Shown here: positions 36,376 through 50,689 of the stretch, one piece after another
How the letters are laid out: every line of letters starts with the position of its first letter
How positions within the stretch are numbered: the first letter of the stretch is position 1
Source of the DNA: Diogma glabrata
Lineage: Eukaryota; Arthropoda; Insecta; Diptera; Cylindrotomidae
Direction of reading: 5' to 3'
NCBI GenBank assembly: GCA_963693315.1
Contig: OY856188.1
Coordinates: 100,228,915 to 100,292,914 of the forward strand
Length of the DNA stretch: 64,000 nucleotides
Position numbers and translations under genes: made by a program
The notes under the pieces: model-generated
The model's database searches: none
Told to the model about the DNA's origin: nothing
What the model saw: the letters and a program-made list of their open reading frames with translations, nothing else

Positions 36376-37337
36376 TATGGAGGGGCTGAAATCTCACAGC
36401 TCTGAGATATCAAGACTTCGGTCTGGGTTAAGGATTTTGATAAAGTTTTCGGCAAAATACTTTTATGAGGCATGGTTTTTAGTTTTGGTCAGCGATGTAT
36501 ACACATCAAACAACTTTGTTAAAGTACAAGTATTTTTTATTTCTGTTTAAAAATTTATTACAAAACTAACACGAAACATCAATACGTTGCCGGAAAATTA
36601 TAATCAAAATTCCAAAAATTGTTAAACTAAATAAAATTAAACTTTTTAAAAATTCCAAAAATATTCCAAAAATTAGAATAAAATCAAATATTTAAATTTT
36701 TTCTAAATTCCAATAATATTTCAAAAATTCTTAAAAATTCATTCAAAATTCTAAAAATATTCCAAAAATTCTTACAAAATCAAAAATTAAAACTTTTGCC
36801 GAAATTCTAAAAATAATGCAAAAATTATTACAAAATCAAAAATACAAACTTTTTCAAAATTCCAAAAATATTTCAAAAACTATAACAAATTCAAAAATTT
36901 CCATGTCCAATTTCATTTTAAATTACATTTACGTCATAAAACAGCTACATTTTTTTTCCAAAAAATTTTCTAAAAAAATAAATGAAATCATTTTTTGACA
37001 TACTTGACATTATTTTTTGACAAACTTATAATGCCATAACTCTATAATAATAATAAAATATCATGTCATACAAACTATTAATTTTATTTTTTTCTAAAAA
37101 AATTGGGTAAAAAATAAATAAAAACCTTTCTTCTGACACACTTGACATCATTTTTTGACAAACTTATAATGCCATAATTCTCAATAATAAAAATAAAATT
37201 TCATTTCAAACAAACAATTTTATTTTTTTCCAAAAAATTGGGTAAAAAAATAAATAAAAATCTTTCTTTTGACACACTTGACAACATTTTTTTGACAAAC
37301 TTATAATGCCATAATTCTCAATAATAATAATAAAACT

Positions 37338-37788
37338 TAAGTAGTATTTAACTTAAGTAGCAATTTTCAAATAAAATGAACCATAGAATTCGATTTGGAT
37401 ATCAAGAGTTTTCTGAAGGTTGGTAGTACTTGTTCAGAAAGTAAATAAAAAATATAACAATCAGCAAACTTATTTATTTAATTTTTGTCGTTATAATTTG
37501 ATAGTTCTGCGTGTTAATATACTTACATTACTTATTCCTACTTATACTTATTATACTTAATTCTTATGCTTATTGATAATTACAAAAGTCAAATTGTCAA
37601 AACTTCAAAATTTTGAAATTCTGACAACTTTTAGAAATAAAAAATGATGGATAACGAATTATGTGTTGAGTACGCGAACTAAAATACAATTCTAACTTTT
37701 CAAAACCGACTATTTTGTCAGATTTGGAATTGGATTTGAATGCATGAAATTGTTAGTGTAATATGGCAAATAAAATACGGCTTTAATT
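37338..37788. other. Insertion in the right arm of the foldback element
   Basis: The arm breaks at AATAATAATAAAACTT and resumes at ATTTCAAACAAACAATT. The ~450 bp between, starting AAGTAGTATTTAACTTAAGT, have no counterpart in the left arm. Ends and target duplication are unclear and there is no ORF. Confidence 0.6.
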
Positions 37789-38305
37789 TCAAACAAACAA
37801 TTAATTTTATTTTTTTTTTCAAAAAATTAGGTAAAAAAATAAATAAAAATCTATCTTTTGACACACTTGACAACATTTTTTTGACAAACTTATAATGCAA
37901 TAATCTAGTTTTTGATCTCACATACCAATCCCTACCATCAAGATTTCTCCAAATTTAATGTTCCTACTCGTAATCACTTAAAATGAAAGTTTTTTAAGCC
38001 AAAAATATGAAAATTTGCTATTTTTGACACACATAATGATTTTTTTGATACACTTCCGGTACAGTTATCGAACACAGCGTCCTTTTGGACCTTTTGGACC
38101 TTCCCTGTCCAATTTTGAAATCCCTCCAACGGTTTTCCCTGCAGCGTAGGTAATGACGGACGGCCGGCCGGCAGACACATACATTTTTTTTTTGCTTTTT
38201 TAGAATCAGTAGGTCCTAAAACGTCGAGATATGCCAAAAAAGTGGGGGTAAGAATCTCACTTTTCGCTCATGAATGTAATACTTAGGTCTTTCAGACCGA
38301 AGTAA

Positions 38306-39364
38306 TAGAAAAAATACTTTATGTAATGAATGAATATTGCATATCGGGGCGATTTTATTTATTGATTTACATGTGTATTATATTTAATGTAGTTCTTTTT
38401 GGCTGTATTCTAAACTTTCTGCACTCCTTGAATCTTCAGACTGGGCAATCACGACTTGTTTGAATAAAATAATTTGTGTATTAGACGATTAACTTTTTCT
38501 TCAGATGTCTTTCTCTTGCTGCCTTCTCTTTGCGATCTGTGAACTTTGATGACTTGTGGATCATTAGATGTTCCTGGCCAATTCAATATTTTGAATTTGT
38601 ACTGATATTCATTTTCACAGTAGTGAAATACCCTAAAACTCAGTCTTTTCTCTGTGTAAGTCAGTGTTATACTCATAGGCGTCGGCAGAGGGGGGCAAAG
38701 TGGGACTTTCCCCTTTCCTTATAGTTTTACTATCTGAGCCTAAAATTTATTATTATATTATTGGGTCGTTGAATATTGAGGGTTTTTCGGAAGTATTTAT
38801 TTCGTTTGCTAATTTATATAATTGTATTGGGCTTCGTAGCAGCACTTCAAGCAATATAACGGAAAAGATAATATTGGTTTTAATACCAACATCTTTTATA
38901 TTTTTGGTTGTTTTTGTGCTCATATTTTTCACACTATGAATATTCTACTATCAGTAGTTTTTACTCAATGAAAATGATATACTACTCGCAAGCAGTGTGC
39001 TTAGCATACAATTACAAAAGATAACCAAATATAGTTTACGGATAGCATGCTTATAAAGTAGCAAAATTTGTCAAACAAAAATAACTTATTTCACTTGCAT
39101 ACCCCGTTACAATCGCAATAATAGAGCGACTCTTGTGTATGGACGTATGGTAAGTGAAATAGAAAGATGATTTCGAATAATGAACAGCATTTTATCAATA
39201 GGGCCTCTAGAAATTGCGAAAAAAATGGTAAAAAAGTTTTTGGAAAGTTGTTTGAAATTGTAAAGAAAAATGGAATAAAATTATTAAATTTATCGAAAAA
39301 ATTCCGAAAATTTTTTTCGATTTCCGTCGACTTTTTTTCCAAAACTCTTTCCAGCTTCTCCAAT
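38306..39364. other. No intact gene; possible hAT element edge
   Basis: Holds GGCGTCGGCAGA at 38,678-38,689 followed by GGGGGCAAAG. A similar sequence in reverse complement (TCTGTCGACGCC, 42,733-42,744, with CCCCTCCCCC) lies on the far side of the hAT remnant. These may be its two ends or two independent repeats. ORFs at 39,100-39,430 are Lys/Phe-rich and not convincing. Confidence 0.35.
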
Positions 39365-39758
39365 TCAGCACCACGAGTTCTCCAATTCAGCGCCGCCAAG
39401 TTTATTCTTAACGGATGTCAAAATTGTTAATTGTTCCAGTACAGTACAATTTATAGAGGGATGCGATGTTTTGTTTTTGTGTTCTTCAATTTGGTCACTG
39501 TTTTCGAATTCTTGTTCTCCAATGTGAGTGTAAATTCTTTGATGGCAAAATAATGTTCTGTAATATAGAATGTGGCAATCTGCCCAATTATTCCAGCGAA
39601 TTTCAATTACATCTGGTGGCGATGGCAAAGCACAGATGTCACGGAATGTTTAGCGACAATTATTTGATTTTTCTACTCCTATCACAGTAAATTATAAATT
39701 ACATCACACTATCCATGACATGTAAATTGATTATTTCAAATAGCGCGCGGTAATGGAT

Positions 39759-40096
<338 letters not shown>

Positions 40097-40292
40097 CCAC
40101 ACGCTTTTAATAAAAAAAAAATTTTTGTTTAAAGAAAAATTTGATTTTTAAAAATTAAATATTTCAATTCATTTTGACACAGAATAATGCAAAGCCTACA
40201 ACAATTTGTAAACTATTTGCATTTAATTTATAATTAGTAGTTCATTTTTTCAAGTAATTATATGCGTTTGGGCATTAAAACAAAGTCGTAGA

Positions 40293-40432
40293 AAAAGTAT
40301 ATAACAAATCTCGAGTTGTAAAGCATTTTCCATGCTCGTGACGATACTGCACTCGACGCTACGCGTCTCGTGCGTAATACTTTCCCTCGCATGTAAAATG
40401 CTATTTACAACTCTAGATATGTAATATATTAT
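40293..40432 (+). repeat. Palindromic cassette P5
   Basis: Left arm AAAAGTATATAACAAATCTC, GAGTTGTAAAGCATTTTCCA, TGCTCG. Right arm CGCATGTAAAATGCTATTTA, CAACTCTAGATATG, TAATATATT. The centre CTCGACGCTACGCGTCTCG is a GC-rich hairpin. It interrupts the hAT pseudogene. Confidence 0.7.
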
Positions 40433-41131
40433 TACAAGTACGGCTTTTATGCTGGCGATCGATCTGTTTACGTCTTTATATCCTTGATAAATTCATATAA
40501 GGAATGTGTCGGGCCCGTGCAGTGTCACACACGCTTTAATTACGGCTTGCCGAACTGTGGTGTTGTTTGTGTTTCCAAGAAAATCGTACTGAGAAATACT
40601 GGTTTAGATTGCGTTCCGTTTATTTTTTCAACCAAAATATTCATTAAGGAACGTTTGTGGGCCTCCGTGATTTCATCAACAATTAATAAATTGGATGTTC
40701 ACCGATGTAATCTTTGATTGTTTGCAACGCGATTTCATAAATCAACTTCACTGTAAAATGGTCGTACACTTGGTAACGTTTCTTCGCACTCTTGCAAAAA
40801 AAATGTTTGATCCTCGGTTTTTTGCATAAAGGACTTCTTGCTCCAAGAAATGTCGTTGCTAGTTTCATAGAAAATGTATTACCTTTAGTCAGTCTTTGTA
40901 CTTGTACTTGCCATTGCACTTAATATTTTTTTCACTTTTATTATTGTGTTTCGCCGAACGCAAATAGAACTGATATTGTGACTGACCACTTAAACGAATA
41001 TAACAAACTAGGAGGTATCCCGCGGCCTCCGCTCCCAAGGGCGGTGATAATTCGAAATAATTTTCTGCCACAAATTTCGAAAGCAAGTATATTGATAAAA
41101 GCACGAGGCCGAAGGCTATTATCATTACCAC

Positions 41132-41939
41132 TTCCTTGAGGAATTTTTCAAAGATTTATGAGAATTTATCAACGAACGAGGGGAATTCGTTTAGAAAATG
41201 TTTGGCCATTCTTCATTTCGTTATATATTTTTTATGAATTATACCTACTGTGATATCAGTAAATTATTTCAAAATCAGACTGATAATTTTTAATATCCCA
41301 GTAGGCCAGACGTATAAATATTTGTTATTAGTATAATTTTATAGTATTCTATAATAATAATAGTATATTCTATAATAATAAGTTATTGGTGAAATTGAAG
41401 ATGTCATTACATTTTAGAGAATTTCATTGGTCTAAATTAAAATAAAACTAAGGCAAAAACTTTTCTATGAAATTTCTCATGTTTTTGCTTTAAACGATTT
41501 AAGTTTGTTTATGAAGCATATTAATTACTATAAATCAAGCATAATATATTGCATGTTTTACCTATTTAGGTGCAAAAGCGAAACTAAAACTGTCGAAAAT
41601 TTCCCTGTAAAGTTGTATGGAAATTTTTAAAATTATTGGAAGTTGTGTTTGGTATACAATCCTTTGAAAATTTTTGTGATTCTTTTCTCATGTAGCACTT
41701 TTGCGGTGAACACCGAAACCGTTTACCAACTTTACCATTTAATGTATAAATTATTCCTTTAAATAATGTTCTATGAAACTTCCGAAATTCTAACTATTTT
41801 TCATAATACATATTACATATCCTGTGACTAATTGAAAATAAAAAAATTTAATTAAAACACCAACAAATATTATAAATAACTTTAAAAAAAATCCCCTGAA
41901 TGCATTCTAAATTTTATCAAAACTAAAAAAGTTCCTTGT
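41132..41939. other. No gene seen
   Basis: AT-rich spacer upstream (on the minus strand) of the hAT remnant. TATTCTATAATAATAA is duplicated near 41,345-41,380. Confidence 0.4.
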
Positions 41940-42242
41940 TTTTAAAGATTTGACAATTTTTTGACACATTTCCGGTACTATTATTGAACACAACGTCCTT
42001 TCGGACCTGCCCATTGTACCTATTTTTAGAAAAAAAAATTTGAAATCCGTCCAGAGGTTTTCTAGATTTTGTAGGTAATAACGGACGGACGATCGGACGG
42101 CATACAGAAAGACATACATTTTTTTTGCTTTTTTAGAATCAGTAGGTCCTTAAACGTCAAGAAATCCCAAAAAAGGGGGGGTAAGAATTTCGCTTTTGGC
42201 TCGAGAATGTAATACTTAAAGGTATTTCTGACCGAAGTAATA
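41940..42242 (-). repeat. Tip fragment of a foldback arm
   Basis: Only the outer ~300 bp of an arm, in reverse orientation: TTTTTTGACACATTTCCGGT, CGTCCTTTCGGACCTGCCCA, GTAGGTAATAACGGACGGAC, TTTTTAGAATCAGTAGGTCC, and the end CTGACCGAAGTAATA. No tandem units or partner arm. Confidence 0.7.
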
Positions 42243-45200
42243 AAGTTTTAAATAAGTTTAGAGAGAAAGAAAAGAGACTAGCTTTTTTTGAAGAAAATGA
42301 AATATTAGAATTTTATTTATTAAATGTTTTATTTTCATCTGTATTAAATAAATACTTGAAATAACAAAATTAAATTGAATTAAAAAATTTAACAGTAAAA
42401 TAGAAATGAAAAAAAATTTTAAGTAAAAATTTAAAAAAAAAATAGAAATAAAAAATAAAAACTTCACAAAGTTAAAAATAAATACATATGATGAAGTGGA
42501 AAACAAAAATATGAATTGAATTAAATAAATTTGCAGAAAAATAAAAACTAAAAATAATATTACAAAAGAAGCTTTAAAAAAAAATAAAAACTATATAAAA
42601 ACTTCGAAAAACCACAAAAAATTAACCGAAATCAAAAACATCTTTCTCGTATTGTGAGAAAAAAGCTTATAACTAAAAGGTGAATCAAAAAATAATTCTG
42701 ACTTTGACACATCCCCTCCCCCTGGAAAAAATTCTGTCGACGCCAATGTTACACTCATCTCAAAGTTCAGGTCAATAGGCTTTAGAGCTTCCAAGGAACT
42801 CGTCCACACACCACTACTTCCGAGACACATAAGAAACTATATAAACAGGTCACACACCCTACAGAATAGAAAGTCTGATACCAACGACAGCACGAAACTA
42901 TTCCGTGTAAACCCGAGATACGAAAAGTACGAAAAAATACTATCATTGAATATAACAAAATATCACACAAAAAGAAGGAGAACTATTAACCTAAGATCAA
43001 ATTTGGAGTCAATAGGTCAAGTATTTTCTATGAAATCATGTAAGAGCTTTGTAATACAACCCTAGAACTATACTATGAAATCGAATTCAATAAATCCAAC
43101 TGATTGGTGCTTGGTCATGTAAAACGGTTGATGTTCATCGAAGGCAACCCTTATCTTGATAGCTTTAAAGTTCCTGTCATTTTCGATGATTTGATTTTTC
43201 TATTTATAATTTGATTAAACACACTAAAAGTTTACGTTAAAATAAAGAAATATCAAGAATTGTAAAAAATATATCGCCATAAAACTAAGCGAAACGAAGA
43301 ATTTTAGATAATATACAATTCGAAGATACGCTCAATGGCGAAGTTTGAACAGAGTTTTACTGTAAAATAAAACTCCAAAACTAAACTGTAATTTTTCTTG
43401 ATCAATTTGTCATAGTCTACTTCTTTATAAAAATAACTGTAATATTTATAACAACATGAATGCTCAACAATGTTTTTTTTTTTACTTTACGTTAGGTTTG
43501 TTTAACGTGTTTGAAAATGATTATTTAATTATTGTTCGTCCACAACCGTGTACCCAACCGTGTTTAAAGAAAATTTTATTTGAACAAAAAAAACTTTTAT
43601 CTAATCATATCAAACAAGAATTATTAACATATTTTCTTAAAATTCGCCTTTTACAAATTTTCTTATGTATTAAAATTATTTTTGAATTATTTGTGAAAAA
43701 ATGAAGCAAGGCTTCCACGTAAAGTTTAAAAAAATCAATTCTATATTATCTTGTGTTTACCATGACCTTATTCATGTTATGCAAATAATTAATGTGATTT
43801 TGAATATTTCCTATTGGCCCTGACAACCTCAATTGAATATCAAGACCAACAATACTCTTTATCCTTTTCCACCATCCTCAAACTATTTATATGCTATTTT
43901 CATTCATACAAATTCCCGGGATACGTAAAATTTTTTGTGAATGAAACAACCTACGCAAATATCAAAATAACAACCCCTACAAAGTTATATCAATGATATG
44001 GTGTGTATATGTTATATAATTATATACATAAAAGAAATAAGGGGAATAATGGTTTTAAAAAAAATATCCTGCGCATGACACCGGCTTATTTCATTTTCAG
44101 TCATTTTGTACACTAACATTTATGAATGAAACTGACGTCACAAAACGATATTTACACAAAAAATAACAGTTAGTAGTTATGGTAATGTGGAAGGTCGTCG
44201 GTTGTTTTGGAGATTCAAGAGGGGTGAAGGAAAAACGAAACGCTGAATGATTATACAAAAAAAAAATGAATCGGGTGTGGAATGAGAAAAGTTTAGCCAT
44301 AGATATTTTCAGAGGTAAACATCGGAAAATCAATACCTAATAGAAAATGTTTTCAATGTGAATGTTATATTAGGTCGTCAAGGGTATAATGGCGTTTGTT
44401 ATTTGAAAAGCAAATATAGATAACATATCTGGGAAATGCGTTTTCTGTTGTGGAGGTTATAAACGATAAGCGTTAATGTGACGTAAAACACTTGGATTTA
44501 CGTTAGAATTTTTTATTAGTCTAGTTTTTTCGTGTGAAATCGATTAATTTGTTTTTATTTTTTTATAGCTAATTGCGTAATGTAACAAGTGGTATTTGAT
44601 ATCATAACAATGAAATTAGAGTTTTTAGACCGAACAAAGCAAACAAATAAAATTTATTGAATTATAATACGGTTGGTTTATATTGGATGGGGAGTTAACA
44701 ATATCTTCGTTTACTTTTAAATACCTACGTAATACAACATCAACCGAAATTTATAAGTTATTGGAAATAAGCTGGGGCCTGCGATCCTGGAATCCTGGGT
44801 TGTAAATTAAAGATTCATTTTTATTTTCGTTACACCATAAAACCGATTTTCTGGATATTAATACTAAATTGTTTTTTAACGTTTTCGAAGACATTATTTA
44901 TCTTATAAGTAAGAATAATATTTTAAAAATATAGCAATCAAAAATCGATAACATAGGATAATATATATATAACTGAAAAAACGGCAATTGTTTAAGTGTG
45001 GTTATATTTGACTGAAATAACTGAGTTAACTGAAAACCCAACAACAATTGAATATAATTTTTCAAATCATTGGACATCAGTGGGTTATTTTTATCGATTC
45101 TAAAGAAGAAACTGTATTGGACTAAAGAGAATAAAAAACTCTACCGAATAGAGTTGAAAATTTAATACGTTGACGGTTTACGAGGACTAACAACCAGAAG

Positions 45201-47699
45201 TAACATTTAGTAATTATTATAAGTTTAAATTAAATACGTGCGGTACGCAACGTGCAAATTATGGGTGGTAAGTTTATGTGAGTGAAGTAATTTTGATGCT
45301 GCACAATTAATAATTGCGGTCTTCTCAAATTTCAGATGGATGAGATTATAACGTAAATGAACGATATAATACACAGTCCTACCTTTTTGTACCACAGTGA
45401 CGGTTAAGAGTTGCCTGTGTTCGAATAGTAGGCACAGAAATATGTTTAACTCTGAACATAACCGCTACGCCGTTGTCGTGTAGTCAATAGTGTTGAAACC
45501 AGGGCTTTTAATTTAATAAGGGATAAAATTTTTTTATAAATTTTACAATTTTTTACAAATATACAATACATAAAATTTTCTTAGGTTCACCAAAAATATT
45601 GTAAATTGTTCAAGAAAAAAATCTTCTAGTCTTACCAAAAAAAAATGTGTATTGTATATTTAAAGAATTTTATTAACCAATTCAGTGGAGAGAGCACGCA
45701 TCCTTAATGACTGTAATACTCACTAATGAGTTATCTTGTGTTTTCATTATTTACTGATTCCAAAGCATTTTAAGATCCACGGCAGCAATGTTGATTTATA
45801 TTTTATTTATGATGATTTAACTCATACCAAAAAAGTAAACATTGGCGATGGGTCCTTGCATTGGCGAAGTCAGAGATTTTACGAATGTGATGCTGTGTTC
45901 TTATATTCCTAGATAATAATTCTATTCAAAGTAACGTATAGTGAGTACTACAATCACACGCGTTTGAAAAAGTAGTTTGCGCTAGTTATACACAGTAATT
46001 AAATTAGAATAGAATTAAAATATCAATATGAGTTTATAACTAATTAATTTTGTAATAATTCTAAAATTTTTCTAGATTTAAAATTTTATTCTCTATAGTT
46101 TAGTACAAATTCAAAAAAAACAGATAACGCTTTATTAATATTAATCAAAGTTTTTGTATTGAAATCATTGCCATATTTTATAAAACTCTGTAAAATTTCG
46201 AATACTTTTGTTTTGTTTTTCTTGGATAAGTTTTTATTTTGTATTCAACAACAACAAACATTTGTTTTAAAATTTGTATATTTCACATTTCTACTCATAG
46301 TCATCTATAACAAATGGTTCGATTTAATCCTTAACTTGTTTGTTTTTTCTATTTCTGTTAATCTAGATTTAAGAAAAACACAGTTATAGTTGATTATATA
46401 ATTTATTTAACAAATACAAACAATAAACAAATATAAAAAATTTGAATCTAAATTAAAGCACGTCATCTTCATTTTTAAATTGGTACTAAAAATGTAATAT
46501 AGTTCAAATGCTACGATGAAGGTGGCAAGTTGAATTTAAATTTTAATTTTTTTATAAATATTTTGCTGTATAACATTTACTTTTTTAATTGTAACAAATT
46601 ATTTTGCATGGAAAATCTACTACTTCGAAGTTTAAAAATTATTTTTAAAGGTGTATGTCTAACATATATATTTCTTGGTTATTTTACTTTACAACAAAAT
46701 TGAATTCTTTTGTACAAGTAATATAAAAATATATTTGTTTCCTATTTTTCTATAACTTTAAACTATTAATATTTTAAGTAGTGTTTTGCAATGCAATTAT
46801 CAATGTACAAACAAGCTGACAAGGACATTAAATAGATTTTCTGGTAGTAACTTGATGCTTCGGTTTGAAACACAAAAATAAATCCATGTGAAAAATTGCA
46901 TTTATATATATGCTAATATTGGAACATAAAAATGGTATCATGTTCATCTCATCAGGTACATGAAAAAAGTGTTTTGCCTAATTTATCACAAAATGATTCT
47001 ACCCAATTTAAACTTAGCTAAAACAATCAAACAAATTTAAGCTAAAACATAACAAATTTGCCATGCTAAAACATGTACGCAACATACTTCGACAGCAAGT
47101 ATTCTTGTGTTACTATTTTTCCGACTTGTTTCAAAGGGATGCAGAGTTTTTCTAGCATCCAAAGACTCTTCGCCTATATAACTTCTTTTACATTCATTAA
47201 TATGCATGCAAATGCCGCCTTGTGGTTCAGTGACCTCTCAATTTCTTTCATCATTTAGTGCAACACCATGCCTTGAAACCACTTCAGGTTGTCCGTCTTA
47301 TAAACGTATTGGATCGAGTTGGGAAGAATTGCTTAAAGTATACATTATGACAGAAATGGAAGTTTCGAATTTTTCGTATCCTTTAAGTCTGTTTTATTGG
47401 GTTTTATTTAATTGTTTCCCTCGTTGGAGTATGAAAACTATTTAAGTTTTATTCCATATTTGGTTAATGTATGCACATCTAAAGTATGCTTGGAATAAAC
47501 ATATGACATATAGTATGATTGTAAGATGTAATTAGATTTACTGTGATAATATGTTATGGTTATGTTATGGATATCCATAACATGATATGTTAAAAAATTT
47601 ACTATATTTATCATAAATCTTTTCCATGGAAAGTCATGGTGAAAAGTTGTTGAGGAAAGTCTGGAAACTGGTTTAGCAAAATGTATCCCTAAGATGAAC
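42243..47699. other. No gene seen
   Basis: About 5.4 kb. 42,250-42,600 is A-rich low-complexity DNA. TCTGTCGACGCC at 42,733 may mark the end of the hAT element. Around 45,030-45,085, TTTGACTGAAATAACTGAGT and ACAACAATTGAATATAATTT resemble the MITE at 63.46 kb. ATGTTATGGATATCCATAAC near 47,558 lies in a perfect 22-bp palindrome. No coding region is supported. Confidence 0.4.
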
Positions 47700-47711
47700 A
47701 GAATTAGTTGA

Positions 47712-48514
47712 ATTTAATACGTCGAAAACCCAAGTTTGCCATTTTTCAAAATTGTCAACACCTAACCCTTTTGCATTGAAGTTTGATTCCAAGGATCTGA
47801 TAGAGAAAGAGTCCACGAAACTTCTAGGAGTTGAGGTTGAAAATAATATGAAGTGGAATTCCCATATTTTTAGTCTAGCGAAGAGCGCTGTTCAAAAATT
47901 GGGGTTTTTAGGACGATGTCGTAAGTTATTCAATAACGAACAGCTTCTTTTAATATACAAATCTTTTATAAGTCCCTGCATGAAATATTGTTCTCACATA
48001 TGGGGTGGAGCATACTTATGTAGTTTGAAGTATCTTGATTCTGTGCAGCGCAGAGCAGTTAAATTAATTGGTAACTCAAATCTTACTATTAATCTTCATT
48101 CCTTTCAGCATAGAAGAAATGTTGCTGATTTGACAATTTTCTACAAATATGTCATGGATGAACGGGTTTCTGAAGAGATCAAATCGATTTTACCTAAGTC
48201 TGCAAACAAATCGCGTCATACCAGAGCATTGGTAGCGGCCCATCCGTTTACGGTTCAAAAAATTAGATTTAGAACTGTAGCATTCCAGCCCAACTTTTTC
48301 AACAGAGTCTCTCATCTCTGGAATTCGTTACCTTCGTAGGTTTTCCCTGATAACTTTAATCCTCAAAAGTTCAAAGTCGGCGTTCATAAATTTCTCAAAG
48401 AAACTTAATTCTCAATCGATTCTAATCCCTAGTTGGCATGGTATCTTCGGATATTCGTTAATATACAATTAATAATATTAACACTAAACATGCCTAACTT
48501 TCAATAAAAAAAAA
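47712..48514 (+). pseudogene. Second LINE, reverse transcriptase C-terminus
   Basis: A different family from the 12-kb LINE. The readable part starts VEFNTSKTQVCHFSK, just after where the catalytic YADD box should be, so the element is 5'-truncated. Then come LLGVEVENNMKWNSHI, YKSFISPCMKYCSHIWGG, LDSVQRRAVKLIG and LWNSLPS. An in-frame TAG at 48,337 interrupts the last conserved stretch, which resumes as VFPDNFNPQKFKVGVHKFL before the natural stop. The 3' UTR ends in TTTCAATAAAAAAAAATC at about 48,514. I see no clear target duplication. It is non-functional. Confidence 0.8.
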
Positions 48515-50689
48515 TCAACAGCTTTTTTAAGTATCTGAAATAGAATAATATATAAGGATGCTCATTAGAAATACTGGCATAACTTCAGTTTTTGGGTGAT
48601 TTTGTTCTAAACTAAAGATTTGTGTCCGGAATGAACTTTGAGTGAACTAAAATTGGTTAATTTGTTATTGTAAAATGAAAGATCAATATTTTAAAAATTA
48701 GAAAGAGTTACCTGTTGATTTATGTGTTGAAATAGTGTACAGCGTACACCGACTTAAGAAACTATACAAGTTTCAGAAAAACGCTTTGAAGTTTTCGTCA
48801 AAAATTTAAAGTTTTGCAATGCCATTTACAAAACCTTAAATCATTATATATACCTAGGAACGTTCTACTACAAAAAAAGTTAATTAGTTGTTATAATAGA
48901 AATAATGAAGTACAAAAGCGTTTTGGATAATCCCACATAGGATATACTGGTCTAGATAAACGGGCGGTCAAATTATCATAACTCCGTTAATTCTGCTTCG
49001 ATCAAATTGACATAATATTCATATTCATTCATTTTTTAAAATTACAAAAAAAGTGTAGGAAAAAGTTTTAAATTTTTTAAAAATATCAACGAGGTCAGCT
49101 GCAGTGTGACGGTGTATAGCACCTTAATGTACAGCACACTTTGAGAAAGGCCTATATTTGTTATAGTATAGTCTTTTGAATTATTGATTCACAAACAAAA
49201 CTAAATTGATTTTATTCAATACATTCAAAGTCTCGAAATATTATCTACTCTTCCACATTTATCGAGATTTAGAATATGAACATACATATAATTAATTTTA
49301 ATAAATGTGTTTTCATTAACAATAATAAATAACCTATAAAAATAATTTGTACTACTCTGCACCTACCAGGATTTTCATGTAAAATAAAATCCACCAACTT
49401 TTCATAAATATATTAATCTTATTTAAATAAAAACTTGTTTTAGGATTGTTTATCGAGTATAAAAATCCACTTTTTCAAAACATTGCTACTGTTACACACT
49501 TATCTTTACAAACACAAAACTCTAAACCAAATCTCATAAATAAAATTTGTCAACATAGAAAATATATAATTAAAAAACAAAACAAAAACTATTTTCGGAA
49601 TCGAACTACTTGACCTGGTTGTGTTTTAGTTTTTCGTGACAGGAATTATATTTTATTTTGTTTTCTTAAATGCTTTTTTACGCTTTTAATTTATATTTTA
49701 ATTAACCGACATTAATTTTGCAATTCAAAATAAAAAAATTGATCAAATTACAAGTAAATAAAATATTATTTTATTAAAAAACAACGATTCGCACAGGGTG
49801 CTTATACAAATCGTGGTCAATTTTAGTTTGACAGTGCAAGTTTGGTAAATAAAATAATCACTGTGATCACCCGGTTTACTGATAAGAAAAACATATCTAC
49901 TTTTATATAAAACAAAACACCCTGTATATTTTAAATAGAGCGTCGTGTGCTCGTGCTATCGATTTTTTTTTATTAAATTAAGTTTAAAATTTTTTAAATT
50001 TATAAAAAGAAAAAAAAATAACATAAATTTGTAAGAATTTGAGTATACGATCAGCTGTTGTTTAAAATATTTTTCAAAAATCCAAATCTATATATAACTT
50101 TTGGATTTTATTTTAGAAAAAAAATATAAGGTAACGACGATCAGCAAAATTATAAATCTGTAACACACATTCATCTTAGAGAAATGTTTTTTTTATATTC
50201 GTTCGTCGCGGTCGTATGCCTGTTATTTTCAAACTTTTGCAAAATATATGATCATATGATCGTTGAAAAAATTATCGAAAAAAATGAAAAATTTTAAATA
50301 TTATTACCTCAACGAAAATGATTATATTATGTATATATAGTTTTTAAATGAGTCAGATTATATTAGAGTAATTGGGAGAAATGCCAAAAATATTTTGTTC
50401 AAAAATATTCTAACAAATGTTTGTTTGTTATGTATGTAAGTAGTTTTGTTGTATTTTTATCATTAGGAACCCGAGGTATAGTTTTAAAAAATAATATATT
50501 CTTTCATTCATTTTATGTATACATATATAATAGTTTCAAGCTTGGTTAATCTTATAATATAAGTTTGTTTTGATAGTTCTTGCAAAGGTAGTTGTATATT
50601 ACAATTATATCTGATTATACTTCATAAGCAAACATTTTTTCCTATTACCATTTTACCTCTAAAATTCGCACCCATGAAACCTTTTTCAT
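48515..50689. other. No gene seen
   Basis: About 2.2 kb of AT-rich DNA without a supported feature. Confidence 0.4.

Larger units (their letters stand above)
34352..38305. mobile_element. Foldback-type element with ~1.7-kb inverted arms
   Basis: The left arm (34,352-36,085) starts TTACTTCGGTCTGAAAGACC. The right arm (36,376-38,305) is its reverse complement and ends GGTCTTTCAGACCGAAGTAA. From outside in, each arm has a ~420-bp tip with a GGCCGGCCGGCC patch; five ~137-bp tandem units (34,772-35,430 on the left); a ladder of ~60-bp AT-rich units (35,440-35,860); and a unique inner block ending TCAGCCCCTCCATAT. Between the arms are ~290 bp without a gene. Long inverted arms made of tandem repeats are the hallmark of Foldback-like elements. 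No transposase is present, so it would need help from elsewhere. The right arm has a ~450-bp insertion. Confidence 0.85.

Noticed and set aside
42591..42970. Minus-strand ORFs with Cys- and Val-rich sequence
   Set aside because: No family motif, no homologous copy in the window and no supporting start or splice context.
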